Below are positions 8,171 through 16,981 of a DNA stretch of 64,000 nucleotides, piece by piece. The stretch is from Lysinibacillus sphaericus (GTDB lineage Bacteria > Bacillota > Bacilli > Bacillales_A > Planococcaceae). Below the pieces are notes generated by a model. The model ran no database searches and was not told the DNA's origin. It worked only from the letters and a program-made list of their open reading frames with translations. How positions within the stretch are numbered: position 1 is the stretch's first letter; each line of letters starts with the position of its first letter. The stretch spans positions 124,001 through 188,000 of the forward strand of contig NZ_SADV01000010.1 of NCBI RefSeq assembly GCF_006864135.1. Direction: 5' to 3'. A program made the position numbers and the translations under genes.

Positions 8171-10150
8171 ATGGTAATTTTTAATTCTACTTACGCAAAC
8201 ATTATAGAAAATAGTAAACTATATCAAGCTCAAATTGATGCATATCAGGCCGTTCAAAATTATTACGAACAATTTCCGGAATTTGAAAAAAGAGAAGTGT
8301 TAGTTGTTATGCCTACTGGATCTGGTAAAACTGGTTTAATGTCTATTCTACCTTTTGCAAATTGTAAAGGAAAAGTACTATTAATTACTCCAGGAAAAGT
8401 TGTTAGAAGAACGGTTTTTGATGAATTTGATACAGTGTTTAATCCTCAAAATTCATTTTTGTATAAACATAACGTTGTTTTAAAGTCAGATCGACTTCCG
8501 AAAGCTTTACTATATCAAGGTTTTAAAAAGGGTAGTGAACAGGAAAGAAGTATTGCTATTCGAAAGCTAAAAGAAGCAGATATTGTTATTACTAATATCC
8601 ATCGAATAAACAGCAGTAGTGATGAAGTTAACTTAATGAATTTAGTTGATGAGAATTTTTTCGATATGATTATCATTGATGAAGCACATCATGTTGCAGC
8701 GCCTATGTGGCAAGAGGCATTGGCATATTTTAAAGCATCAAAAGTAATTAAGTTGACTGCTACCCCGTTTAGAGCAGATAAACAAGAGATTACAAACAAT
8801 CCATTGGATCCAATTTATGAATATACATTAGGTGAAGCTATTAAAGATGGATTATTAAAAGATGTAATAAAAGAAGTTGAAATCCCAGGAGAATTAGAAT
8901 TTGTCCATAATGAAACTGGTCAAAAATTGACGTTAGAAGAAGCGAAGCAGAAATTAAATAATGACTGGATAAACAAATCCGTAGCATTGTCAGAAGTTTG
9001 TTCTAAACAAATCATTCAACAAACAAAGCAAGTATTAATAGATAAAAGAAAAAGCTACCCTAACCATCGCGTGTTAGCTATTACTTGTAATGACGAACAT
9101 GCCCAATCAATTTGCCAATGGTTTAAAGACGCAGGTTTAACTGCGACTTATGTAAGTACTAACTCTAATAATGAAAGAGAGAACGATATTCGTTTAACAG
9201 ATTTTGCACAAGGTAAATATGACGTGATGGTTAGTATTCAAATGCTAGGAGAGGGTTATAATAATTCGGATATTTCCATTATTTCTATTTTTAGACCATT
9301 TAAATCATTGACGCCATATGCTCAAGCAATAGGGAGGGGCTTAAGAAAAATTTATAATGCTAATTCTGAATTAGATAACTTTTGTAATGTCATTTATCAC
9401 AAGGAACTTGGGCTTGAAAAGCTGTGGGAGTATTACAAACAGCAAAAGTCCTTTTCAGAGGTCATTAAGTCACAGCGAGAAAACCTTAGTATTCAAATTA
9501 ATATGTTAGAAGAACTGGGGTTCGTAGAGGCAAGACCTTCTTCTAAAAAGGTAAATGTAGATATCGACGAAGACATTTTAATAGTTGTGCCACAACAATT
9601 AGGTAGTGTTTCTAAATATTCTTCTAAAGGAATTGGAGAAGAAGACTCGTTTTCGACTGATGGATTTGAACGATATTTAGCAGCTAAAAGAGGAGCTAAT
9701 GATGCTGTGCTTGAAAATCTAAAGTCTGAAACAGAACGAATCAATAAGTTACAACAAGAAGGGCTAATTTCCGAGGAAGAAGCACAAACACTTATTCATA
9801 ATAAAGAAGCACAAGCTAATGAAAATATACAAGGTAATTATTCGGAAGGTGAAGACTATCTAAAGGCCCAAGGGTTAAGAAAAGAGTATATTACATGGCT
9901 AAATCTTAAAATTGAAGATTTCTTTATTCAGAGTAAACTAGACAAAAAGGGGAATGAGTTGCCTTTTCGTTATGGCTTTAAATTAGACAATGAGATTGAT
10001 AATATTGGTTGGTTAACGAAAAATATTCATCAGGCGATTTATCAAGTATTGAGGAAGCGGATAGGTGAATATGGTACAAAAGATTATGGAGTTGCTAAAA
10101 ATATTGTTGTTGAAAAATTGAACTATTATTTAGAAAATCGAAATGAGTAA
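8171..10150 (+). CDS. DEAD/DEAH-box SF2 helicase, type III restriction-like
   Basis: A 659-residue helicase. Walker A is PTGSGKT at 48-54, Walker B is DEAHH at about 170-174, motif III is TATPFRA near 196, and the second RecA domain has SIQMLGEGYNN and motif VI QAIGRGLRK near residue 390. The layout resembles helicases of type III restriction and other DNA-defence systems, but no nuclease or methylase domain is visible. Residues 440-659 are a helical accessory region of unknown role. The start has a full AAGGAGG box. It sits in a defence island after an XRE regulator and two unknown small genes, so a defence role is inferred. Confidence 0.85.
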   Translation: MVIFNSTYANIIENSKLYQAQIDAYQAVQNYYEQFPEFEKREVLVVMPTGSGKTGLMSILPFANCKGKVLLITPGKVVRRTVFDEFDTVFNPQNSFLYKHNVVLKSDRLPKALLYQGFKKGSEQERSIAIRKLKEADIVITNIHRINSSSDEVNLMNLVDENFFDMIIIDEAHHVAAPMWQEALAYFKASKVIKLTATPFRADKQEITNNPLDPIYEYTLGEAIKDGLLKDVIKEVEIPGELEFVHNETGQKLTLEEAKQKLNNDWINKSVALSEVCSKQIIQQTKQVLIDKRKSYPNHRVLAITCNDEHAQSICQWFKDAGLTATYVSTNSNNERENDIRLTDFAQGKYDVMVSIQMLGEGYNNSDISIISIFRPFKSLTPYAQAIGRGLRKIYNANSELDNFCNVIYHKELGLEKLWEYYKQQKSFSEVIKSQRENLSIQINMLEELGFVEARPSSKKVNVDIDEDILIVVPQQLGSVSKYSSKGIGEEDSFSTDGFERYLAAKRGANDAVLENLKSETERINKLQQEGLISEEEAQTLIHNKEAQANENIQGNYSEGEDYLKAQGLRKEYITWLNLKIEDFFIQSKLDKKGNELPFRYGFKLDNEIDNIGWLTKNIHQAIYQVLRKRIGEYGTKDYGVAKNIVVEKLNYYLENRNE

Positions 10151-10223
10151 AGAATTTTATATAATCTTAATTTTATAGACATAATCTAATAGATTTTTTA
10201 GAAACCAAAATAATATATGAAAT

Positions 10224-10259
10224 TTAAGCAGCATATCAATCATCAGATATGCTGCTTAA
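10224..10259. terminator. Hairpin between convergent helicase and RT genes
   Basis: Perfect 14-bp arms (10224-10237 and 10246-10259, core AAGCAGCATATC) with an 8-base loop lie between the two converging genes; only short T-runs flank it. Confidence 0.7.
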
Positions 10260-10312
10260 TATTGAATTTTTAAAGTGTTGATATGAATAATAATTATTGG
10301 GGGAGATAGACT

Positions 10313-12250
10313 CTAACTATAAATAGGGAATTGGCTTCTCGGAATATTTATACTCTTCTTAGCAGCTTCTCTTAAAAAACTAGTAATATCTTTATTCCAG
10401 TCATAATAAGATGAACTAGTAATTTTGGTGAAAATATCTTTGTAAACATTTTGGAGCTGTATATTACCTTTAATAGTGAGAGTTAATTGGTTTATTTCAC
10501 GATTAAGTTGTTTTTTTAACTTATTCCTGTCACTTGGTCTAAAACCAGGATAGTAAGAAAAATCATTAATAATATAAAAATACCCAGCTTCTAAAATAGA
10601 AGAATCTGCCCCTTTACCTATGTATTCATTTTTAAATGTTATAATTATTTTTCTTAATTTTTTTATAACCGTTAAATATTGAGTATTGATACCTGTCAGA
10701 TTGTCATTTAGAATATAATACCCAACTGAACAAAGAACAAAATAATTTTTTGTATTTGCCTCAAGGATTTTAATCAAGAAAGTACTTGGTATTTTTTTAT
10801 CTAAAAATTTGATAAATATAATTAAATCATACATAGTATGGATTTTATCAAAATTATTCTTAAGCAGTGTAAAACAATATTGATAAATTTTTTCATTGAT
10901 GAAATTAAAAAAATCTTCGTGATTTTCTTTGTCTTTTTTTAAAGTTTGAATTATCTTTGTGTAAATTGCTATCAGATAATCAGTAGAATATGAATTTATA
11001 CCTAGTGAATATAACTGTGAAATGATTTCTACTATATTTGTTAAACTAAATAAATTAATTTCATAATTAATTGGAATACTATTTCTAACTTTTTTTAAGA
11101 AATATTTAATGGTTTTTTCTTTAGAATGAGGATATTTTGTTATTATTAGCTCAATATTATTAAATAAATCCTTCCAAATATTATCTAACCATGTTTTTGA
11201 TTTTAATCCTGCATTTTCAAATCTAAGTAAATTGAAATTGAAAAGAGAAAAAGCATTTTTTAACTCTATTATAGAATGATCCAACATGTCGAAAGGTTTT
11301 TCTTGAATATTTTTTTTGGATTCATTAAGTTTTAAATTAAAATTATCCAACTCTAATTTCATGACATTTTCTATTTTAGTTGCAATTTCTTTATTTTCCG
11401 CAAATAAAAAATAATCATCTATATACCTATATAAAACATAATCTTTGTTAAAAAAATAATTCAATTCATGTAAATTATTATAAAGCGTGGAGTCAATTCT
11501 AGTTAAAAGAAGTTCTGATACTATTCTTGAAAATTCCGGACCTACAACAATGCCATTAGTTTCATTAAAATTTATTCTCTGACAAATAATATCGGTCGCA
11601 TTTGCAAATAGATCCTTTTCATTTCTTAATTTCTTGGCAAGTGATTTATCTCCTAAAATAGCCCAAGCTATAGAATGTGTGTATATACTTGGAAAGAAAT
11701 TTTGTAAATCCAATTTTATGAAATAATTAAATTTATATTTTACTCTATTGAATTTAGGAGAAGTGTATAGGTTTTGAATATTTTTAAATGATTTGTATGA
11801 AAAATATGAGTTGAAATATTTTTCGTCTTCTTCAGATGTTACTGAATTTTCTTTGCTAAAACTAAATTCTTCGTCTAAACGTTTCCATGTTTTGTGAATA
11901 TCTTTAGGTTTGAAAACAGGTTGATTTCTAATTATAGGAGATCTAACGCTAAATCTAGATTCATTTGAAAAAGCTACAATTAGTTGTTCATACCGTAAAA
12001 TATAACTAAACATTTGAAGTTGTGCAATAGGATGCAGTAATGATAATTTTCGGTTATTATATTCATCTTTCGGAACGTAAAAGTGGTAAGGAACAGTGAT
12101 AAAAGAAAATAAACTCTGGTATTTTTCATCGGTAAGATATAGGTCTGAAAAATATTTTTTTGTAAAGTTAGAATATAAGTTTTTGTTATTAAATAGGATA
12201 GGTATTTCTGCTGGTAAAGTGTCAGTTTTGAAAAAAAGTTGTTCTCTCAT
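10313..12250 (-). CDS. drt3b: Drt3b-like antiviral reverse transcriptase
   Basis: A 645-residue protein. The RT core spans about 60-330: FIKLDLQNFFPSIY (catalytic Asp near 181), GIVVGPEFSR near 233-242, and YRYIDDY at 274-280 with the two catalytic Asps. About 300 helical residues follow with no known domain, as in the long RT (UG8/Drt3b) of DRT type 3. It is divergent from a shorter RT at 12566-13720, with a structured intergenic region between them. In published DRT3 work, as I recall it, the two RTs act with a non-coding RNA and make dinucleotide-repeat DNA. GGAG precedes the start and a TATAAT box lies upstream on the minus strand. The subtype call rests on length, pairing and context. 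Confidence 0.75.
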   Translation of the reverse strand: MREQLFFKTDTLPAEIPILFNNKNLYSNFTKKYFSDLYLTDEKYQSLFSFITVPYHFYVPKDEYNNRKLSLLHPIAQLQMFSYILRYEQLIVAFSNESRFSVRSPIIRNQPVFKPKDIHKTWKRLDEEFSFSKENSVTSEEDEKYFNSYFSYKSFKNIQNLYTSPKFNRVKYKFNYFIKLDLQNFFPSIYTHSIAWAILGDKSLAKKLRNEKDLFANATDIICQRINFNETNGIVVGPEFSRIVSELLLTRIDSTLYNNLHELNYFFNKDYVLYRYIDDYFLFAENKEIATKIENVMKLELDNFNLKLNESKKNIQEKPFDMLDHSIIELKNAFSLFNFNLLRFENAGLKSKTWLDNIWKDLFNNIELIITKYPHSKEKTIKYFLKKVRNSIPINYEINLFSLTNIVEIISQLYSLGINSYSTDYLIAIYTKIIQTLKKDKENHEDFFNFINEKIYQYCFTLLKNNFDKIHTMYDLIIFIKFLDKKIPSTFLIKILEANTKNYFVLCSVGYYILNDNLTGINTQYLTVIKKLRKIIITFKNEYIGKGADSSILEAGYFYIINDFSYYPGFRPSDRNKLKKQLNREINQLTLTIKGNIQLQNVYKDIFTKITSSSYYDWNKDITSFLREAAKKSINIPRSQFPIYS

Positions 12251-12299
12251 AAATTCTCCACAATTGGTTGATTTTTACTCATATTATACTATATCATAT

Positions 12300-12545
12300 T
12301 AAAGTGATTATCTAGATGCATATTACAATACATAAGCTTTTTATGATATATGATATATGCCCCAAGGGTCACTGCACATTATACTTGATAGTCAAGGCTA
12401 TCCTAATTCATTTAGTCAGACGGAAACGCATAAAGGCTTTATTGAATACACACGCGATGAGAACTTCGAGGTTCTCAAAGGTAGAAGTTGTACCTTTTGC
12501 CCAAATAGTGATTCTCATTTGATTTCTTTTTGGGCAAAGTATAAG
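12300..12545 (+). ncRNA. Candidate DRT3 non-coding RNA with ACACAC tract
   Basis: The region between the divergent RTs has no convincing ORF but strong structure: TGAGAAC/GTTCTCA (12458-12464 with 12471-12477), AAGGTA/TACCTT (about 12478-12497) and a 10-bp stem TTTGCCCAAA/TTTGGGCAAA (12496-12505 with 12529-12538). Just 5' of the first hairpin is ACACAC at 12448-12453, single-stranded in this fold. DRT3 ncRNAs are reported to carry an ACACAC template. Exact ends are not known. Confidence 0.65.
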
Positions 12546-12565
12546 TGCATAGAAAGGGTAATTCG

Positions 12566-13720
12566 ATGACAGGGATTAAAGATTCAAAAACAATTAAGTC
12601 CGGCAATAGAAATTATTATGTTCCAAACCGAGCTCAAACAGTAATTTATAACGGGTTAAAAATAGAAATGCAAAAGAAATTTAGTCTAAGTATAAAGAGT
12701 AGGGATGAAATCATAAAGTCCTTAATAAGTTATCTGACTCAAGGTGACTATTTAAATTATTCTATTCAAAAGTTAAATCTATCTATTATAAGGACTGATA
12801 TTAAGAAATTTTTCCCTTCAGTTAATAAACATATACTTTATCAAAAATTGAACAACTCAAATATACTTAGTAATAATTCAATAAATATACTTAAGGAATT
12901 CATGTTTACAAACAAGATTGAGGGGATTCCTTTGGGATTGCAATTTTCTAATCATCTAGCTGAATTTTATTTAGAAGATTTCGATAAGGATATTAAATTA
13001 ATGTTTCAACCAGTTATGTATTATAGATATGTAGATGATATTGTAATTATAAATTATGACGATACTAAAGATAAAAAGGAAAGAGCAAAATTTGAAAATG
13101 AAAACAAGGAGTTACTCAGTACAATATTTTCTAAATATGGATTACAAGTTAACCAAGCGAAGACTAAAATATCTTATTTAAATCATAATAATTTAAAAAC
13201 AGATTTAGATTATGATTATTTGGGGTATAAGTTTTTTACTAAAGACGGAAAACTCTGTATTAGTATGTCAGATGATAAATATCGAAAGATACTAAATAAA
13301 GTTAAGAGAGAATTTTATAAATTCAAGAAAAATAAGGGTTCTAAAAAAGCTTTCTGGATTCTTTACTATAAGTTAATAAACACTCTGTATGGAATAACGT
13401 CTTTTAATAACGAAGGGAAAAAGTTTAAATTTGGAATAGGTTATAATTATAGATATATTAACGATACATATGTGTTAGATAAATTGATTAAAGAAGTAAA
13501 AAAATTAATTTTTTCATGTAAATTAGATTCTCATAAGACGAGTACATTACTTAATATTATAAACTATGATCATAGTTCTTTAGAAATTCTTCGGAAGAGG
13601 TTTAATTACCTTAAGTTAACTTCCAATCAAAAGAAACTTATCAAAAAAAGATTAAATGCTAATAATATTTCATTGGGTCAAGATTTTTCAAAAAAACTGT
13701 TTTATCTAATTTATAATTGA
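12566..13720 (+). CDS. drt3a: Drt3a-like antiviral reverse transcriptase
   Basis: A 384-residue RT. Motifs: IIRTDIKKFFPS with Asp78, GIPLGLQFSNHLAEFYL near 120-136, and YRYVDDIVII with catalytic Asps 157-158. A DYLGYKFF segment after the palm and a short helical C-terminus follow. The start at 12566 has AAAGGG upstream; a frame extension to 12545 would run into the structured RNA. Its size and its pairing with a 645-residue RT match the short RT (UG3/Drt3a) of DRT3. The gene is AT-rich, like the rest of the island and unlike the Wadjet genes after it. Confidence 0.78.
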   Translation: MTGIKDSKTIKSGNRNYYVPNRAQTVIYNGLKIEMQKKFSLSIKSRDEIIKSLISYLTQGDYLNYSIQKLNLSIIRTDIKKFFPSVNKHILYQKLNNSNILSNNSINILKEFMFTNKIEGIPLGLQFSNHLAEFYLEDFDKDIKLMFQPVMYYRYVDDIVIINYDDTKDKKERAKFENENKELLSTIFSKYGLQVNQAKTKISYLNHNNLKTDLDYDYLGYKFFTKDGKLCISMSDDKYRKILNKVKREFYKFKKNKGSKKAFWILYYKLINTLYGITSFNNEGKKFKFGIGYNYRYINDTYVLDKLIKEVKKLIFSCKLDSHKTSTLLNIINYDHSSLEILRKRFNYLKLTSNQKKLIKKRLNANNISLGQDFSKKLFYLIYN

Positions 13721-13855
13721 TATATTCAAAATTTCCTAATTCCAAATGAAACATAATATGAGTGTTAAACTTCATTTTTTAAACAGATTAGATTGTCTCC
13801 GTAAGCATTTTTAGCAAACCTTATTAATTCCTTTGTAAGAGCAATTTCAGATGGT

Positions 13856-13895
13856 CAGAAAAGCCTTGTAAACGTTGATATTACAAGGTTTTCTG
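13856..13895. repeat. Strong hairpin next to the island end
   Basis: CAGAAAAGCCTTGTAA pairs with TTACAAGGTTTTCTG with one bulge. It may end drt3a transcription or be an arm for a site-specific recombinase, since it lies 18 bases before the tmRNA-like 3' end. Confidence 0.65.
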
Positions 13896-13912
13896 ATTTG
13901 ATAGGTAGAACA

Positions 13913-13925
13913 CCCGCCGTCTCCA
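13913..13925 (+). other. Putative attachment site: copy of the tmRNA (ssrA) 3' end
   Basis: CCCGCCGTCTCCA matches the 3' end of the B. subtilis tmRNA acceptor stem before CCA. No tmRNA body is present here. Islands that integrate into ssrA leave such a copy at their far end, next to the original terminator, and a strong terminator follows at 13949. The intact gene and the integrase would then lie left of this window. Confidence 0.55.
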
Positions 13926-13948
13926 TACATTAGAAACAAAATAGTTTC

Positions 13949-13995
13949 AAAAAGTGCCAAGTTTCTTGAGATATCAAGGGCTTGGCACTTTTTTT
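13949..13995 (+). terminator. Strong terminator, probably originally of ssrA
   Basis: AAAAAGTGCCAAG (13949-13961) pairs with CTTGGCACTTTTT (13981-13993), followed by more T. Confidence 0.8.
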
Positions 13996-14405
13996 GTTGC
14001 CTAAATGAATTTAGTATCATTCAATCTCGAAATTATAGGGCTGTTAAAATTTCATGAGGCTCGCACAAGCCCCCCTCTATCGGTCCGAGAGTAAGATATA
14101 AAGAAAGTATTGATCCTCACCATTATAATATAATTTAACTGTGGGAAAATCCTCAAGACCTTTAATCATTCCTGCAATGCTTCTGCCTATATTTAAGTAA
14201 TGTCCCTCAAAAAGATGTACCAGTAAGAAATGGCTACGTACGAAAAGATCCACCAGTTGGTATACTTTTTACGCATGTACCGCCAATCAATTTACTCGAT
14301 AGCCATCGCAGGTACGGTTGTGTGACTCGTTTTCTTTCCCCACAACAAACAAAACATATGGTACGCTACTATCAACCTGGGCACAAAGTAGAGGAGGTTT
14401 TCAAG
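13996..14405. other. Leader region of the Wadjet operon
   Basis: About 410 bases. The reading frame of jetD stays open upstream of its likely start, back to a stop at 14163-14165, and includes DVPVRNGYVRKDPPVGILF. It has no ATG before 14355, so it is either a 5' remnant or chance. No terminator or promoter is clear. Confidence 0.4.
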
Positions 14406-15587
14406 ATGCATGAGGCATTTATCCAAGCGTATTTTTTGAAAAAAGATGAAACGATTGAAAGGGTAGAACAACAAGAGCAACTATTTGTTGCGACTATTGT
14501 CAAAAAGACGGCGCGTACATTTCGTAAAATCGCTTATTTAAAGTTCACGATGAATACAGAATTCACTTCATCTCTTCCTAAAAAAATAGCATCCTATAAA
14601 TTTACACCAAATGCAAAACGAACGTTACATGAAACGAATGACACGATTCAGCAGTGGCTACAACAGGGCTGGATTGTGCGCGAAATTCGCTATCACACAG
14701 ACGGAATTAGCGTTAAGGATGATTATTACCGCATAGGCCCGGCTTACATAGAAGCTCAACAAAAATCCGAGCAACAACAGCTCGCAAAACAGCAGCAACA
14801 GATGCAGGCGTTAAAACAAAAAGCCGAGAAACTAGCGTTACCGGAGTTATTCCAACAGGCGATCGAATGGAATATGCTACCTGAACAGTGGACGATGAAA
14901 AAGCGCATGAAATACATTGAGTTTTGTTTAGCGTTTTATGCGTTATCCTTGCAAAAAGAGCTATTTGATTTTAAGGAAATCGGCGCGGCCTTACACGATA
15001 CGATTGGGGGTTCAAAGGTATTTGACCAAGAGCGCGAGGTTTTTTTAGCGCAGCTAGAGCACAGTGGTATTGACCCGATGCTTTACGGGCTAGTGAGCAT
15101 CGGGAAAATTGTGCCAATTTATTTTACTGGTGATGTGCAAAATAACGTTGCAACGTATGCGATTGGCGCGGTGCATGCGACGACGGATAATGCGGTCTTA
15201 ACATCACCTTTTACAACGACAAATACAACATTATGGCTTGTTGAAAACCGCGCTATTTTAACGCGTTTAGCTGTAGAGACGGAATTTTTACGGCAAACGA
15301 ATTCTTGCATCGTTTGTTTAGACGGACAAATTCGTTCTGCACATAAACAATTTATTGAGCAATTACTGCAATCAGCTATTAAACAAACGATTATTTGGAC
15401 AGATACCGATAGCGCGGGCATCACGATTGCTAAGTATGCCGCCGAATTAGTTAAGGGAACTGTAAAAATTGTTGGGCGGGATTATGAATTGTATCATTCA
15501 ATTGAAAGTTTTACAGCCCAGGTGCAAGAGGCGCATGAACAGGAGCAGCAGTTAGGAGGGGTTAAACAGTGGATAAAATGGATGTAA
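14406..15587 (+). CDS. jetD: Wadjet JetD-like toprim nuclease subunit
   Basis: A 393-residue protein. The C-terminal third has a toprim pattern: WLVENRAILTRLA with the conserved Glu, and IIWTDTDSAGITIA with the DxD pair, followed by GRDYELYHSIE. JetD is the topoisomerase VI-like subunit that cuts circular plasmid DNA held by the JetABC condensin complex. The start at 14406 is chosen for its AGAGGAGG box 8 bases upstream; a GTG at 14322 would give 421 residues. The gene overlaps jetA by 19 bases. It is first in the operon, unlike the jetABCD order of type I systems. The middle is Gln- and Lys-rich. Confidence 0.8.
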   Translation: MHEAFIQAYFLKKDETIERVEQQEQLFVATIVKKTARTFRKIAYLKFTMNTEFTSSLPKKIASYKFTPNAKRTLHETNDTIQQWLQQGWIVREIRYHTDGISVKDDYYRIGPAYIEAQQKSEQQQLAKQQQQMQALKQKAEKLALPELFQQAIEWNMLPEQWTMKKRMKYIEFCLAFYALSLQKELFDFKEIGAALHDTIGGSKVFDQEREVFLAQLEHSGIDPMLYGLVSIGKIVPIYFTGDVQNNVATYAIGAVHATTDNAVLTSPFTTTNTTLWLVENRAILTRLAVETEFLRQTNSCIVCLDGQIRSAHKQFIEQLLQSAIKQTIIWTDTDSAGITIAKYAAELVKGTVKIVGRDYELYHSIESFTAQVQEAHEQEQQLGGVKQWIKWM

Positions 15588-16981
15588 AAGCACCGATATC
15601 GATTTTTACAAGCGATTATCAAACCGCAGAATTTATGAAATCAATGCGGGATTTAGCATCGTTAGCAGGTGTGTTAAAAGAATTAAGTACCGAAAAAATG
15701 TACGATTCCCCAATCGAAATTATTCGTTTTTTAAATGTCATTCAGTTAATTAACGAAGCATCTCTCGGCATTAAAGATCCCATCGATAACGAGGAAATAC
15801 TATACTATCGATATCAGTCTACATATTCACTAGACAAAGAACCGCCAACATTAGCGCAAATTACAAGAATGCTCACGATTTTAGAGCGCAATAATTGGAT
15901 CATAAAACAGAGTCGTCAAATTAAAATGCGTGACCGTGGGAAAAATTTAATGGATGGGTTGATTCGCATGGGTAACGATGCGCTTGCCTATTATTTGCAA
16001 GATGATATTGGACGCTCGCTATTTCAAGCAAGACGAGATGCTGAAATAAGCGCTGCCTACGACGATCAAGGGATTTCCGGAGGCAATAAAATCGCATCGA
16101 TGATTTACAACGTTGAAGAGGCGATTAAGCAATTAGAGGAACGCCAGCTTGAACTTCTTGCTGATCGCAATGCCTTACCGCAGCTGGAAAAGATTAATCA
16201 ACTAATGCTTGAGCTTGAAACAAAATTAAATGAACGTTTACAACAGTTTGGTACCGTCGAAGAAAGTACGAAAATGAGTGATTTAATGCGTCGCGGAACG
16301 GCTGCCATTTCAAAAGGGACCTCTCTTAGCTTGAGCTTACTGACAAAATATATTCGCTTTGTCAATATGCAGCTCACACCTACTGCTGACACCATTTCAC
16401 CAGAAAAGGTGCGCCAGTTTATTTTGGCGATGCATTCACCTGAAGCTAATACGAATATCCCAACAGCTCATGATATTTTAAGTTTTATGGAACAAAATCA
16501 ATATGAACAAGAAGCGATGGATGGCCTGTGGGTCCCTGTAAAATTTGCCGCACCGATTAGTCCGCAAGATATTACAGATGCTGTATATTATTTACAAACG
16601 TATGAACCGAAGCTAGAAAAGCCAATGTCTCATCAACTTGAGCATGAATATGAAGAGACCGAAATGGATGTTCGTCCTATAAAAGAAGCATTGCAGGATG
16701 CTTCATGGAAAATGACACAATCTTTGATTGATACCGAACGAATTGAAAATTATTTAACCGAGCATGGTGAAACGGAAATGGAAGAGCTCATTGTGGAATC
16801 GAGTTCCAACAAATGGCATGATGCGATTCTTTCATTATTAGCTGTATCGGCACTAACGAGTAACAATAAGGTAGAACAACAGCCTATCGAGCAAGCGAAG
16901 GACTATGAAAAACAATGGGAGTGGATAGACGATGATGACAAACGATTTACCGTTCGACAATACCCTTATGATGATGAATAG
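15569..16981 (+). CDS. jetA: Wadjet JetA-like (MukF-like kleisin) subunit
   Basis: A 470-residue protein with a helical N-terminal region like a winged helix (ARITRMLTILERNNWI-type stretch near 98-112), a long charged helical middle and an acidic C-terminus ending DDKRFTVRQYPYDDE. Size, position and neighbours fit JetA, the kleisin that bridges the SMC heads and binds JetB. The GTG start at 15569 has TTAGGAGGGG 8 bases upstream and overlaps the end of jetD. Its end overlaps jetB by 50 bases, so the operon is tightly coupled. Confidence 0.75.
   Translation: MDKMDVKAPISIFTSDYQTAEFMKSMRDLASLAGVLKELSTEKMYDSPIEIIRFLNVIQLINEASLGIKDPIDNEEILYYRYQSTYSLDKEPPTLAQITRMLTILERNNWIIKQSRQIKMRDRGKNLMDGLIRMGNDALAYYLQDDIGRSLFQARRDAEISAAYDDQGISGGNKIASMIYNVEEAIKQLEERQLELLADRNALPQLEKINQLMLELETKLNERLQQFGTVEESTKMSDLMRRGTAAISKGTSLSLSLLTKYIRFVNMQLTPTADTISPEKVRQFILAMHSPEANTNIPTAHDILSFMEQNQYEQEAMDGLWVPVKFAAPISPQDITDAVYYLQTYEPKLEKPMSHQLEHEYEETEMDVRPIKEALQDASWKMTQSLIDTERIENYLTEHGETEMEELIVESSSNKWHDAILSLLAVSALTSNNKVEQQPIEQAKDYEKQWEWIDDDDKRFTVRQYPYDDE

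Noticed and set aside
8171..10150. The helicase as a complete type III restriction enzyme
   Set aside because: No PD-(D/E)xK nuclease motif or partner methylase gene was seen.
12316..12569. Two small plus-strand ORFs between the RT genes
   Set aside because: They overlap the structured RNA region, lack ribosome sites and have no coding-like pattern.
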